Assembly (NCBI RefSeq): GCF_000718085.1
Contig: NZ_JOEC01000001.1
Coordinates: 1,054,001-1,118,000 of the forward strand
Direction of reading: 5' to 3'
Origin: Mycetocola saprophilus
GTDB taxonomy: Bacteria; Actinomycetota; Actinomycetes; Actinomycetales; Microbacteriaceae
DNA length: 64,000 bases
Both the position numbers and the translations under genes were made by a program. Shown piece by piece: positions 26,063 to 34,658 of this stretch; position 1 is the stretch's first letter; the number at the start of each line of letters is the position of its first letter. The notes below the pieces were generated by a model, which was not told where the DNA came from, did not search any database, and saw only the letters and a list, made by a program, of their open reading frames with translations.

Positions 26063-26115
26063 ACACGCGGGTTCGCTCCCCACACCATCCGGTCCGGGTG
26101 AGCGAACCCGCGTGT
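26063..26115. terminator. Long perfect hairpin between convergent genes
   Basis: ACACGCGGGTTCGCTC at 26063-26078 is the exact reverse complement of 26100-26115, giving a 16-base stem with a 21-base loop between the SDR gene and the convergent lysR-type gene. It has no T-run but fits a bidirectional transcription barrier. Confidence 0.65.
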
Positions 26116-26120
26116 TCGCG

Positions 26121-27146
26121 TTAACCCGAGATCGATTCGGGGGTGAGCAGCTCCAAGCTTTTCGAGCCGGGTGCCTCGGTTCGGGCGGAGGATATCCGGC
26201 CCAGAGTGCGTGCCGCGTACTCCCGATGCGCATGCTCGGGGGTGCAGTGATCGGGCAGGCAGCGACCGGATTCCAGCAGCTCCAGCAGAAGCCTGGCGGG
26301 AACCGTGCGATGTTCGGCGGTGGCCGTGGTAGTGATCGCCGAGACCGTCCAGTCCGCCACCGCCTCCCCCGGAAGTGAGCGCACCATCAGTTCCCGCGCC
26401 TCCGGCTTACCGATGACGTGCTCGGGCACGATGGCAATGCCCATCCCCGTGCCTACCAGTTCCAGGAGCGTATGCACATCGGTCACCGTGCAGCGCACCC
26501 GACGATTCACCCCGTGAGCCTCCAGGAGTTCATCGTTGAGGGTGCGCACACCCCAGGTAGGGGCAAAATCTACGAACTCCATTCGGGCAAGATCGTCCCA
26601 GTCGGGACTCGCGATCGCGGCGAGTGGATGTGAGGCCGCGTGCAACACCACGAAGGTTTCCTGACCAATCACCATGCGTGGCAGCGCGCCGAGGTGTCGA
26701 TTTGCAGCCACAAAAGCCACGTCCACAGCGCCCGAGCGCACCTTGCCCACAAGCTCGTGAGACCCCGCCTGGACAAACTCGGTTTCCACCAGCGGATAGC
26801 GCCGGTGGAAGCGGTCAAGCACCGCGGCGATATCCACAAACCCCAGGCACTGCTCGGCCCCGATCCGCAGCGATCCGGAGACCTGATGCGAGGTCTGGAT
26901 GACCGCATCACGGGCGCGAGCCGCCTGCTCGAGCATCAACCGGGCGTGTGGAATCAGGGCGAGCCCCGCCTCGGTGGGCTCAACACGCCGGGAGGTGCGA
27001 TCAAAAAGCGGGGTGCCCAGCTCCTGTTCGAGGTTCCGAATCGAGGAGGACAGACCCGACTGGGAGATGCCGGACGCCTCGGCAGCCCGCGTAAAATGGC
27101 GTTCGTCGGCGAGGGCGACGAGGTGTTCCAGCTGGCGCAAATCCAT
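26121..27146 (-). CDS. LysR family transcriptional regulator
   Basis: A 341-residue LysR-type regulator. The winged helix is at residues 1-60 (LRQLEHLVALADERHFTRAA and SGLSSSIRNLEQELGTPLFD), followed by the ligand-binding domain from about residue 90. After the normal end near residue 300 there are some 40 extra residues (CTPEHAHREYAART, then a Ser/Glu-rich tail), unusual for the family. It is divergent from the aldo/keto reductase at 27221 and likely controls it. CAACTGTTG at 27179-27187 in the shared gap is a small perfect palindrome of the kind LysR proteins bind. Confidence 0.92.
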   Translation of the reverse strand: MDLRQLEHLVALADERHFTRAAEASGISQSGLSSSIRNLEQELGTPLFDRTSRRVEPTEAGLALIPHARLMLEQAARARDAVIQTSHQVSGSLRIGAEQCLGFVDIAAVLDRFHRRYPLVETEFVQAGSHELVGKVRSGAVDVAFVAANRHLGALPRMVIGQETFVVLHAASHPLAAIASPDWDDLARMEFVDFAPTWGVRTLNDELLEAHGVNRRVRCTVTDVHTLLELVGTGMGIAIVPEHVIGKPEARELMVRSLPGEAVADWTVSAITTTATAEHRTVPARLLLELLESGRCLPDHCTPEHAHREYAARTLGRISSARTEAPGSKSLELLTPESISG

Positions 27147-27211
27147 GTATTAGTTCCACTTCTCAAAACCATCAGTATCAACTGTTGGACTTCTAGATTA
27201 CCCCTCCCTAG

Positions 27212-28057
<846 letters not shown>

Positions 28058-28071
28058 TCAGCCGCACAAGA

Positions 28072-28106
28072 AACCGCCGCCGCCCAACTCGGGCGACGGC
28101 GGTTTT
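28072..28106. terminator. Intrinsic terminator behind the aldo/keto reductase
   Basis: AACCGCCGCCGCCC at 28072-28085 pairs with GGGCGACGGCGGTT at 28091-28104 (one mismatch, loop AACTC), followed by TTTTGTT. A nearly identical hairpin lies at 30742-30774, on the other side of the surface-protein gene. Confidence 0.85.
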
Positions 28107-28284
28107 GTTGCGTTTATCCCTCGGGCGAAGCTAACCAGTACCGGGCACGGCATCGGACGAGAACATGAGGCATCAGACTGCACAGAGTCACGGGGCCGGG
28201 TTTGCGACCGGAGGACCGCCAGAGCTGGCGGCGGGGACTGGCGACACCCTCGCCACCCGACCCCGCCGCTCGCCCCGCGAGGCC

Positions 28285-30447
28285 CTATGAATTACGTGAG
28301 CGCTGTGCGCGTCGATGCCCTCCCATCAGGCCGACTCCGAGCAGCAACGCGAATGCTCCCAATGCCACTCCGAGAGGCACACCGGTCGCGCCGGTCTCGG
28401 GGAGGCCATTGCCCGGTTCGGCTCCGGGGTTGGTTCCGGGCTTGGTCCCGGGCTTGGTCCCGGGGTCGGTCCCGGGTTCGGGAACCAGAATCTCAGTTGA
28501 GCTCGTGCGATTCGAGGAAGCACCCACAGCAACAATGGTGTGCTTTCCCGCCGCGACCTCCGGAAGCGCGAACGTGAACACAGCAGAACCGGCCTCGTCG
28601 GCAACGACGCTCCCCAGCTCAATCGGATCAGAATGCAGGGTGAGGTTAATGGTCTCGTGAGGCACAAAACCCGTCAGAATGATCGTGAGCTTATCGCCGA
28701 CCCCTGCGGTCGCCTTATTCACGACAGCCGCTGCGGTTCGCGCCTGCACCGACAGAGTGGCACCGTCAGACTCCGAAGCTTCATGATTCTCATCGCCCGA
28801 GTAGCTAGCGACGAGCTGGCTGGTGCCCGCGGTCAGGTTACTCAGCGGCAACGTAGCCCGTCCGGCGACCAGGGGTGCCGAGCCGACAACCGTCGTACCG
28901 TTCCTGAGCGTCACGGTACCTCCGGGTACCGTTCCGTGGCCCGCGGCAACGGACACGGTCACCGAGGCGCTGTCACCCTCAACGAGCGCAGCGGGGGTGA
29001 CAGCAATCGACGTGACAGACGATGCCTTGCTGGTGGTGGCGGATGCTGTGGCGCTCAGCGCGACGGCCACCGGGGATTGTACCGTCGCGGTGAACGGGAA
29101 ACTCCCCGCAGGCTTTACACCCAGGTTCAACGTCGCTATTCCGGATGCGTCAACGGTCGCGGTACCCAGAGGACCGTTCGCGGAGTCGGCGAAGGCGATC
29201 GAACCGGCGATCGGGTATCCATCGGCCCGCACGAGCGTGGCCTTGGCTTCGGCTTCCTGCCCGTAGGAGACGGGTGAAGCGGCGGCGCTCAGGGTGACAT
29301 TTGCAAGGACAGAGACGTTTCCATTGCCCGAGTTCGGAACGTAGAACGAACCGCCCTGTTGCGGATCCAGCACGCCCCAGAAGGCGAGGTTTCCCACGGG
29401 GATTGTCCGAGCAACACCCGTATCGGCGGGCACCACAGACACAAAGGACTTCGTCTCTGACGGGAAAACCTGTGTGACCACAAGAGCCGTACCATCCTTG
29501 AGCACGTCGACGGAGAGCGGGAGGAGTGTGTCAGCGTTCACGGTTCCGAGGGCTTCGCTGCGAATGACCTCGGCCGTCCCCCATCCGTTGTTGGAGGAGA
29601 ACCACGACACGGCGTTGGTGTCAGAACTGGCGATAACGACCGCTCCGGTTCGCGGGTCCACGCCGATTCCCGTGGGGGTGTCGGTAACCGGGAAGGTGCC
29701 GATGACGGCCGCGGGGGTAGTCGCGGTATCGATCACGGTGACGAGCTTCGCATACTCACTCGCGATAAAGAGCCGGTTGCGGTCGTTGTCGATCGCGCTC
29801 GTTGCCCCGGCCGTGGCAACAGACGACAGCGTCTGAGCGACCCTGAGTTTATCGGCGCCGTCCGCGCGTCCGAGGATCGAGACCGTGTCGCCGGTCAGGT
29901 TGACGACGTAGGCGCGTCCATCCGCTCCCACCTCGACCTTTTGGGGGTTCCCCCCGACCTCGACGGTGGGAGGCAGCGACGTCGCGGTGTACGTGGCATC
30001 GGGATCGACCACTGAGACAAACCCATCCGTGGTGTTGTGGACGACGTACACGGTCCCCCCGACGGGCGAGACGGCCGCATCGAGCGCATAGGTTTCACCG
30101 TCCAGCGGAATGGTTGACGCCGTTCCATTCCTCAGATTGAGAACGGAGAGGCTCGGGGTGTCATCCTTCTGGTCATCGGCTAGGTACAGCCGGTCACGGG
30201 TGGGATCCACCGCTCCGCCCTGCAGCCACGTTCCCGCGGTCGTCTGGGTATAGATGCTCGGCCGAGCAACTTCGGCGAGCGTGGATGCGGTCGACGACGG
30301 CGTGGGTACCGCCGCCGCCCCGTCGGAGCTCAGGACAGCGCCGGCAACGGGGACCATGATGAGCGCCACGGTGGCGACCGCCGCGAGTTGGAAGTTTGCA
30401 CGGAAGTATGGCCGTGTCAGGGCAGGGGGCATGTGGGGGAATCTCAT
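28285..30447 (-). CDS. LPXTG-anchored surface protein with beta-propeller and Ig-like domains
   Basis: The 720-residue protein has an N-terminal signal sequence (about residues 15-45, with AAVATVALIMVPVAGAVL), then YVTN-like repeats forming a probable seven-bladed propeller (about 65-400; e.g. DPTRDRLYLADDQKDD, VSPVGGTVYVVHN, VGADGRAYVVNLTGDTVSIL, IDNDRNRLFIAS). Residues 400-640 carry two or three Ig-like Big_3-type domains (GTVTLRNGTTVVGSAPL). A PGTKPGTKPGT linker spans the wall, followed by LPETG at about 682-686, a membrane helix and a basic tail (GGHRRAQRSRNS). A class-type sortase would link it to the wall; no sortase is present here. Likely role: adhesion or binding outside the cell; ligand unknown. 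Confidence 0.88.
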   Translation of the reverse strand: MRFPHMPPALTRPYFRANFQLAAVATVALIMVPVAGAVLSSDGAAAVPTPSSTASTLAEVARPSIYTQTTAGTWLQGGAVDPTRDRLYLADDQKDDTPSLSVLNLRNGTASTIPLDGETYALDAAVSPVGGTVYVVHNTTDGFVSVVDPDATYTATSLPPTVEVGGNPQKVEVGADGRAYVVNLTGDTVSILGRADGADKLRVAQTLSSVATAGATSAIDNDRNRLFIASEYAKLVTVIDTATTPAAVIGTFPVTDTPTGIGVDPRTGAVVIASSDTNAVSWFSSNNGWGTAEVIRSEALGTVNADTLLPLSVDVLKDGTALVVTQVFPSETKSFVSVVPADTGVARTIPVGNLAFWGVLDPQQGGSFYVPNSGNGNVSVLANVTLSAAASPVSYGQEAEAKATLVRADGYPIAGSIAFADSANGPLGTATVDASGIATLNLGVKPAGSFPFTATVQSPVAVALSATASATTSKASSVTSIAVTPAALVEGDSASVTVSVAAGHGTVPGGTVTLRNGTTVVGSAPLVAGRATLPLSNLTAGTSQLVASYSGDENHEASESDGATLSVQARTAAAVVNKATAGVGDKLTIILTGFVPHETINLTLHSDPIELGSVVADEAGSAVFTFALPEVAAGKHTIVAVGASSNRTSSTEILVPEPGTDPGTKPGTKPGTNPGAEPGNGLPETGATGVPLGVALGAFALLLGVGLMGGHRRAQRSRNS

Positions 30448-30791
30448 TCCGGTTAGTGCAGCGGGTATCCACAGCTATTCGTCGTCACAATACATTTCAC
30501 AACAAAGTAGTGCGATTTTCGCGATCGTGCGGCTGGCCAAACACTAGCGGAATGCGGGCGTCAGCGCCACAGTTTTTTCATGCACCTCGGACCAACATCC
30601 ATTGCGGGAACTTTTCGCCACCGAACGCGGCGGGGAAGCCCTCACAGCAGGCGCAACCCCGAAATGGCCCGCTGGACGTCAACTAAGCTTCACATCCGTG
30701 AGCCCTCGCGACTAGGCCCGCAGAGGCCTCTCCGCGGATACAACCGCCGTCACCCAATTCGGGTGGCGGCGGTTCATGTATTCGCGCGCAG
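30448..30791. other. 344-base gap without a clear gene
   Basis: The stretch between the surface-protein start and the next minus-strand gene has no frame with a good ribosome binding site. It holds a terminator-like hairpin at 30742-30774 for the upstream minus-strand gene. On the minus strand, TATTGT (complement of 30488-30493) may be part of the promoter of the surface-protein gene. The base composition is poorer in GC than the surroundings. Nothing else was recognised. Confidence 0.5.
30742..30774. terminator. Terminator-like hairpin, near copy of that at 28072
   Basis: AACCGCCGTCACCC at 30742-30755 pairs with GGGTGGCGGCGGTT at 30761-30774 with one G-U pair; loop AATTC. The hairpin is downstream of the 61-residue minus-strand gene. 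Sequence, arm length and loop size match the terminator at 28072, and both are followed a little further on by GCTAACC. Confidence 0.65.
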
Positions 30792-30977
30792 CTAACCTTT
30801 CCACCGAAACCAACGTCGGCGTCTGCTCGACCTGCTCAGTCCCATCTGCCGGTTAATATCCGCCTGAGAGGCCTCGAATTTGCGCAGGTATTCCGTCCAC
30901 TCGGCTTCGATCTGTTCCTGCCTATCATCAGGCTCCCATCTGCCGGTCTCTATCGTCCAAACCCACATATCTCGCAT
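30792..30977 (-). CDS. Small protein of 61 residues, unknown function
   Basis: I do not recognise this gene. ATG at 30977 is preceded by AAAGGAGGTGA (complement of 30981-30991), an almost perfect Shine-Dalgarno sequence at ideal distance, which is strong evidence for translation. The product starts MRDMWVWTIETGRWEPDD and is acidic in the middle (QEQIEAEWTEYLRKFEASQA), with an arginine-rich end (SRSSRRRRWFRWKG), so probably nucleic-acid or membrane-surface binding, but this is speculative. It lies 65 bases behind the broken GAF gene in the same direction and is followed by a terminator-like hairpin. Confidence 0.6.
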   Translation of the reverse strand: MRDMWVWTIETGRWEPDDRQEQIEAEWTEYLRKFEASQADINRQMGLSRSSRRRRWFRWKG

Positions 30978-31042
30978 CGTTCACCTCCTTTCGATCAGGC
31001 TAGATCCGAATACACCCAAAAGACACACCTGTGCCACCTCAC

Positions 31043-31751
31043 TCACCGGGGGTGCACGGGTAAACCGCGTGAACCCGCGAGGCTTTCCGCTATCCCCAGA
31101 GCTTCGCCAAAGCACTGGAGGACAACCAGGTCACCGCCCGCGAAACAATCAGGGACTTCACTCAGGACGGCGAGCACACCGACGGTCACACCTGAGACCC
31201 GCACGGGTAGCGCAATAAGTGCCCCGCTCAGCAGTCCGAGCGGAACATGTCGTCCCCTTCGACGCTGCTCGTTCACATCCGATATCAGGAGCTGGTCGAT
31301 TTCCGAGTCAACGAGCTGCCACAGCGCCGAGTTCAGTCGCACGCCGACGTCTGGACGCCGTCACTAAGACGGAAATCGCGCGCAGAATCTGTGCAACGGT
31401 AAATCCCAGCGATGCGGCGCCTCGCTCGCCGCTCGCGCGTCGATTCTCGAAGATATTGTCTTCTCGTTGCGCGGACCAATGAGCTCGATAGAGTCCGAGG
31501 AGAAGGATGAGGAATCCTGCAAGATAACCCCCACGCCGAAACAGTAGTGCAAGCCCCCACGCGTCAAGCGAATCCAGAATCGCCAGCATAAATGCCGAAG
31601 CCGCGACCGACACCAGCGCGATAGTGGGCCATCGCACGCGCACCCGAAGCGGCCGAACCTCAGACCCGGTGGGGAGAGACGGGGGTGTTCGCCAGGTTGC
31701 GGGTGAAGGACTGCCGGTTTGGTTCGGTGTCGTCCGCCGCAAGGCCGGCAT
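31043..31751 (-). pseudogene. Membrane protein with GAF-like domain, broken by a frameshift
   Basis: Two overlapping reading frames make sense only when joined. The first part (to about 31360) encodes two hydrophobic helices (ALVSVAASAFMLAILDSL and GGYLAGFLILLLGLY), then SLGFTVAQILRAISVLVTAS. The second part, in another frame, continues RRPDVGVRLNSALWQLVDSE and then a GAF-like end (GALIALPVRVSGVTVGVLAV, FAGGDLVVLQCFGEALGIAE). The switch is around 31350-31365. The joined protein would have about 230 residues: a membrane anchor with a cytoplasmic GAF-like sensor domain. Either a real frameshift or a read error. The 5' end is uncertain: the frame opens at 31751 but overlaps the upstream gene; GTG codons near 31640-31650 give a shorter start. 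Confidence 0.65.
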
Positions 31752-32025
31752 CCTCGAGCATCCTGGCAGCCTCGGCGGGGATCTGCGTCAGCGTGCCGGA
31801 GCCATCGTGGGCTGAACGGGCCAGGCCCGTGAGCAGGGTGATCGGATCCCCGTTCGCGGTCTGCACCTCGATGCGTGCACCGCGACCCCAGGCCACAAGG
31901 TACACGCGGGTCAGCTCCGTCAGGGCGTACACGCGCCGGGAGCCGCGACGGCGCAGCACAATCTCCGCGGGCTTGATTTCGAGCGTGACGGTTTCGGTAC
32001 CGCGACCCACCCGGGCAACCGGCAT
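31660..32025 (-). CDS. Hypothetical protein, 121 residues
   Basis: No family was recognised. The frame runs from ATG 32025 to 31660 and encodes a mainly beta-type soluble protein (TVTLEIKPAEIVLRRRGSRR, VYLVAWGRGARIEVQTANGD) with a helix near the end (IPAEAARMLEDAGLAADDTE). No signal peptide or membrane helix. No good Shine-Dalgarno is seen. It runs ahead of the broken GAF gene and overlaps the longest version of it by 92 bases, so one of the two starts is probably wrong. It is divergent from the marR-type gene and could share its operator. Confidence 0.45.
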   Translation of the reverse strand: MPVARVGRGTETVTLEIKPAEIVLRRRGSRRVYALTELTRVYLVAWGRGARIEVQTANGDPITLLTGLARSAHDGSGTLTQIPAEAARMLEDAGLAADDTEPNRQSFTRNLANTPVSPHRV

Positions 32026-32041
32026 CGCCCAGATCCATCCG

Positions 32042-32060
32042 AATACAGCCTTGCTGTATT
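32042..32060. promoter_or_regulatory. Perfect palindrome upstream of marR (TACAG-N5-CTGTA)
   Basis: AATACAGC at 32042-32049 and GCTGTATT at 32053-32060 are exact reverse complements with three bases between, eight bases ahead of the marR start. The core TACAG-N5-CTGTA is repeated in front of the neighbouring metallo-hydrolase gene at 33185-33199. Most likely an autoregulatory MarR site. Confidence 0.75.
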
Positions 32061-32068
32061 ATTTCACC

Positions 32069-32497
32069 ATGACCAAATCTTCAGAGTGGGCCGAACAGCT
32101 TCGTCGATCGGTGGGGGAATTTGTCCGCGCAACCCGGGCATCCGCCGACAGCCTGCCCGATGCCCAGGCCGCGACGCTCGGATATCTGGACCGCGAGGGT
32201 CCCGCCACGATCGCCGAGCTCGCCCGGAAACGCAACGTCCGCCACCAGAGCATGCGTGTGACGGTCGATGATCTGGAACGCACCGAACTGGTGGACCGAA
32301 CCCCGAACCCCGACGACAAACGCAGCCTGCTCATCACCATCACCGACCCGGGCCGCGCGGCCCTCGGCCACGCGCGCGCGGGCCGAGCGTCCACGATCGA
32401 TGCGGCGATCGCCGAAGAACTAACGGCCGAGGAACGGCGCGACCTGCAGCGCCTCTCGAGCATCCTCGATCGACTCACCGCGGCGATCACCAAATAG
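32069..32497 (+). CDS. MarR family transcriptional regulator
   Basis: The 142-residue product has the MarR winged-helix core: ATLGYLDREGPATIAELARK, the recognition helix NVRHQSMRVTVDDLERTELV, and the wing DRTPNPDDKRSLLITITDPG with the conserved Asp/Arg pair. The ATG at 32069 is chosen because it gives the standard MarR length; the frame is open far upstream but that is not MarR-like. A perfect palindrome sits directly ahead of the start. It is convergent with the metallo-hydrolase gene, whose promoter holds the same motif. Confidence 0.93.
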   Translation: MTKSSEWAEQLRRSVGEFVRATRASADSLPDAQAATLGYLDREGPATIAELARKRNVRHQSMRVTVDDLERTELVDRTPNPDDKRSLLITITDPGRAALGHARAGRASTIDAAIAEELTAEERRDLQRLSSILDRLTAAITK

Positions 32498-32509
32498 CAT
32501 CCAGCTCCG

Positions 32510-33169
32510 CTACGCGAAGGCCGACGATACCGGATCCACGTCGAGGCTCTCCCCCGGCGGCAGAATCAGGAACGGCACATCGGTCAGCCCCTCGGCTCCG
32601 ATGAAGTTGGCGGTGGATCGCTGACCCAGCTCGCTCAACATCAGCTCGTGGATCTGGATGACCCGAGTGGGGGCGACCGCTCGCACATAGCCCACCGCGT
32701 CTCCGAGCTTGGTCCAGGGCCCGCTCGTGGGCAGCAGCAGCACCTCGACCGGAACCTCGGGCACAAGATAGGCATCGCCGGGGTGGAAAACCGTGCCACC
32801 CACGAGGTATCCCACATTGTCGATCTGCGGGATATCGGGGTGGATCACCGCATGCTGGCCGGCAAAGACGCGCACATCGATGTCTCCCACGGCAAAGCTC
32901 TCCCCGTCGGAGACGGCGTGGACGGAACCGCCGGAGAGTCGCTCGGCGAGCGCCTGAGGCGCAAACACCCGCAGCTCGGGATGGGCGGTGAGCGCCGCTT
33001 TCAGCGCCTCCTCGTTTACATGGTCAAAGTGGTCGTGGGTGATGAGGACCGCATCCACCGACTCCAGGAGGGTCGCGGCCTCGGGGGTGAAGGTCCCCGG
33101 ATCAATCACCAGCGAGGCGGTATCGGTGGCCAGCACAACGCAGGCGTGGGCAAACTTCGTGAGAATCAT
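32510..33169 (-). CDS. MBL-fold metallo-hydrolase (UlaG/UPF0173-like)
   Basis: A 219-residue metallo-beta-lactamase-fold protein of the short, UPF0173-like type. Metal ligands are visible in HDHFDH (THDHFDHV), in FAGQHAVIH and in FHPGDAYL. The protein has no signal peptide. The start ATG at 33169 is preceded by GGAG at good distance; an in-frame ATG at 33181 has none. A palindrome of the MarR type lies 15 bases before the start. The family includes enzymes acting on phosphodiesters, lactones or sugar lactone phosphates; the substrate here is not known. Confidence 0.9.
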   Translation of the reverse strand: MILTKFAHACVVLATDTASLVIDPGTFTPEAATLLESVDAVLITHDHFDHVNEEALKAALTAHPELRVFAPQALAERLSGGSVHAVSDGESFAVGDIDVRVFAGQHAVIHPDIPQIDNVGYLVGGTVFHPGDAYLVPEVPVEVLLLPTSGPWTKLGDAVGYVRAVAPTRVIQIHELMLSELGQRSTANFIGAEGLTDVPFLILPPGESLDVDPVSSAFA

Positions 33170-33183
33170 GAGGAACTCCATTC

Positions 33184-33200
33184 GTACAGGTTAACTGTAC
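33184..33200. promoter_or_regulatory. Palindrome upstream of the MBL gene (TACAG-N5-CTGTA)
   Basis: GTACAG at 33184-33189 and CTGTAC at 33195-33200 form six-base perfect arms around GTTAA. The core TACAG-N5-CTGTA is the same as in the marR upstream palindrome at 32042-32060, so the MarR protein probably controls both transcription units. Confidence 0.72.
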
Positions 33201-33270
33201 AACATAACTGTAGAAATTCCCAGGGTGACCCCTGCCCGGCTTCTCGCTCCCGGCCCCATTCCCGAATTTG

Positions 33271-33891
33271 CTAGCGCGCGGCACCCGCCGGACGGGTCAC
33301 CATGACGGAGTCTTCGGGCGGCGAGCCCGCGCTCTCCTGGAGGACCGAGATGTAGTCGGTGAGGAAGTCGACGCGGGACACCTCATCGATTCGCGCCCGC
33401 TCATCCCCCTCGTCCCAGGTTCCCTCCGGCGAGATCGTCAGGTACCACCAGTGCGGTTCGACGACGGCAATCCCGCGCGCAATCCAGAACCCTCCGGAAG
33501 GTGCGGTGCTCCGATAGAACCCGAGGACGGGCGCGTTGTCGAGCGCACCCCGAACCACGCCCTGCGCGCTCCCCAGATCGATCGGGTGGGTCGGCCGCGC
33601 GGGCGGCCAGTTCCGCTGGGCTTTCAGGAACGGCAGGAAGCGGTCGTCCGGACGAACCGCCGAGATATCCGCGGTCCGGATCGCCGAGTAACCGTCGAGA
33701 TAGGCCCCATCACGCAGCCGGGCGATCAGGGTCCACTCGGCCGAGACGTCCAGCACGATACCGTCGAGGGGTTCTCCGGGTGCCCCCTCATGCTGGATTC
33801 GCACGGGCACAGCCTCGCGCCAACTTTGCTCGAGTCGCCGGGAAATCTTCGATGGTTTCTGCTGCGTGTTTTTCACACCCCATAGTGGCAC
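33271..33891 (-). CDS. Hypothetical protein, paralogue 1 of a tandem pair
   Basis: I do not recognise the family. The product (about 206 residues) and the product of the next gene upstream are clearly related: both have an N-terminal PLWGV followed by a basic stretch with SRRL or ARRL, a central segment W(T/I)LI/LQ-LRDxxxxDGY, then D(T/R)F(V/L)P(Y/F)L and R(E/N)WPP, and an aromatic/acidic C-terminal part (WYLTISPEGTWDEGD here). No membrane segment or catalytic motif is seen. The start GTG 33891 is chosen to match the paralogue; longer starts up to 33921 are possible, where GGGGGAGGTG occurs. Confidence 0.65.
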   Translation of the reverse strand: MPLWGVKNTQQKPSKISRRLEQSWREAVPVRIQHEGAPGEPLDGIVLDVSAEWTLIARLRDGAYLDGYSAIRTADISAVRPDDRFLPFLKAQRNWPPARPTHPIDLGSAQGVVRGALDNAPVLGFYRSTAPSGGFWIARGIAVVEPHWWYLTISPEGTWDEGDERARIDEVSRVDFLTDYISVLQESAGSPPEDSVMVTRPAGAAR

Positions 33892-33927
33892 GTGGCAGGC
33901 GGCAATTGCCACCTCCCCCACGGATCG

Positions 33928-34545
33928 CTACTCCGAGGCGGGATCCTCCGAGGGTTCGGATCCCCAGGCGGGCATGGGCCCGGCGACCGCGTGAACGGCG
34001 CGGCTGTAGTCATCGCCAAACTCCACCTGGGTGAGGTTTGTGAACAGGGCCTCCCGGGCGCCGTCTTCCCAGGTGCAGTCCGGGTTGATCATCACGATCC
34101 ACATTGCCCGAGCATCCCACTCCACCGGGGTCCCTAACCACACCGCACCGGGGCGGCGTCGCTCCTCGGCAAATATGAAGACCGAAGCAATCCGTGCCAC
34201 ATCGGCGAGGATGGTCGCCGCGGAAGCCAGGTTGATCTCCCCGGCGGGAAGCGGTGGCGGCCACTCGCGGTGCTCACGCAGATAGGGGACAAAGGTATCC
34301 CGAAGGCGGACTCGGCGAATGTCCTTTCGACGCAGAATGGCATAGCCATCGTAGAATCCCGCATCACGAATGCTCTGCAGCAAGATCCAGTCCTCCCCCA
34401 GGGCCAGCACCAGACCCGTGCGAGTTTCCCCATCCGAGAAGCGGTCGACAATTTCAACCGGGATGCATTCGGTCTGCGAGCGGCTCAGGCGACGCGCGAT
34501 CTTTTTGCGCGAGTGGGAGGATTTAGGCACACCCCATAGTGGCAT
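33928..34545 (-). CDS. Hypothetical protein, paralogue 2 of a tandem pair
   Basis: The 205-residue product resembles the downstream gene over its whole length (for example EDWILLQSIRDAGFYDGYAI, DTFVPYLREHREWPPPLP, and WIVMINPDCTWEDGAREALF). It appears to arise from a tandem duplication. The start ATG 34545 opens MPLWGV, and the DNA at the start is almost the same in both genes. No family or function was recognised. The predicted Sm-like small beta part around EDWILLQ...GYAILRRKDI (a strand-turn-strand with conserved Gly-Tyr) hints at a WYL/Sm-like fold, but this is a guess. Confidence 0.65.
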   Translation of the reverse strand: MPLWGVPKSSHSRKKIARRLSRSQTECIPVEIVDRFSDGETRTGLVLALGEDWILLQSIRDAGFYDGYAILRRKDIRRVRLRDTFVPYLREHREWPPPLPAGEINLASAATILADVARIASVFIFAEERRRPGAVWLGTPVEWDARAMWIVMINPDCTWEDGAREALFTNLTQVEFGDDYSRAVHAVAGPMPAWGSEPSEDPASE

Positions 34546-34606
34546 CCGCCGCAAGTCGACGCCACCCCGATCCGGGAGTGGCAAACGCCGTTTGCGGTGC
34601 AACGCA

Positions 34607-34632
34607 AAAACCCCGTCCGAAGACGGGGTTTT
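34607..34632 (-). terminator. Intrinsic terminator of the tRNA-Ala gene
   Basis: AAAACCCCGTC at 34607-34617 pairs perfectly with GACGGGGTTTT at 34622-34632 (loop CGAA). On the minus strand the stem is followed by a T-run, as expected for an intrinsic terminator 27 bases after the tRNA. Confidence 0.88.
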
Positions 34633-34658
34633 AACTGTGCTACTGCACCGGGGGGGGG

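Noticed and set aside
28107..28284. Possible short gene between the terminator and the surface-protein stop
   Set aside because: All frames are short, lack ribosome binding sites, and have no recognisable product.
34650..34658. Run of nine G next to the tRNA as a phase-variable tract
   Set aside because: It lies outside any convincing gene, directly after the tRNA 3' end, so slippage would not switch a protein.
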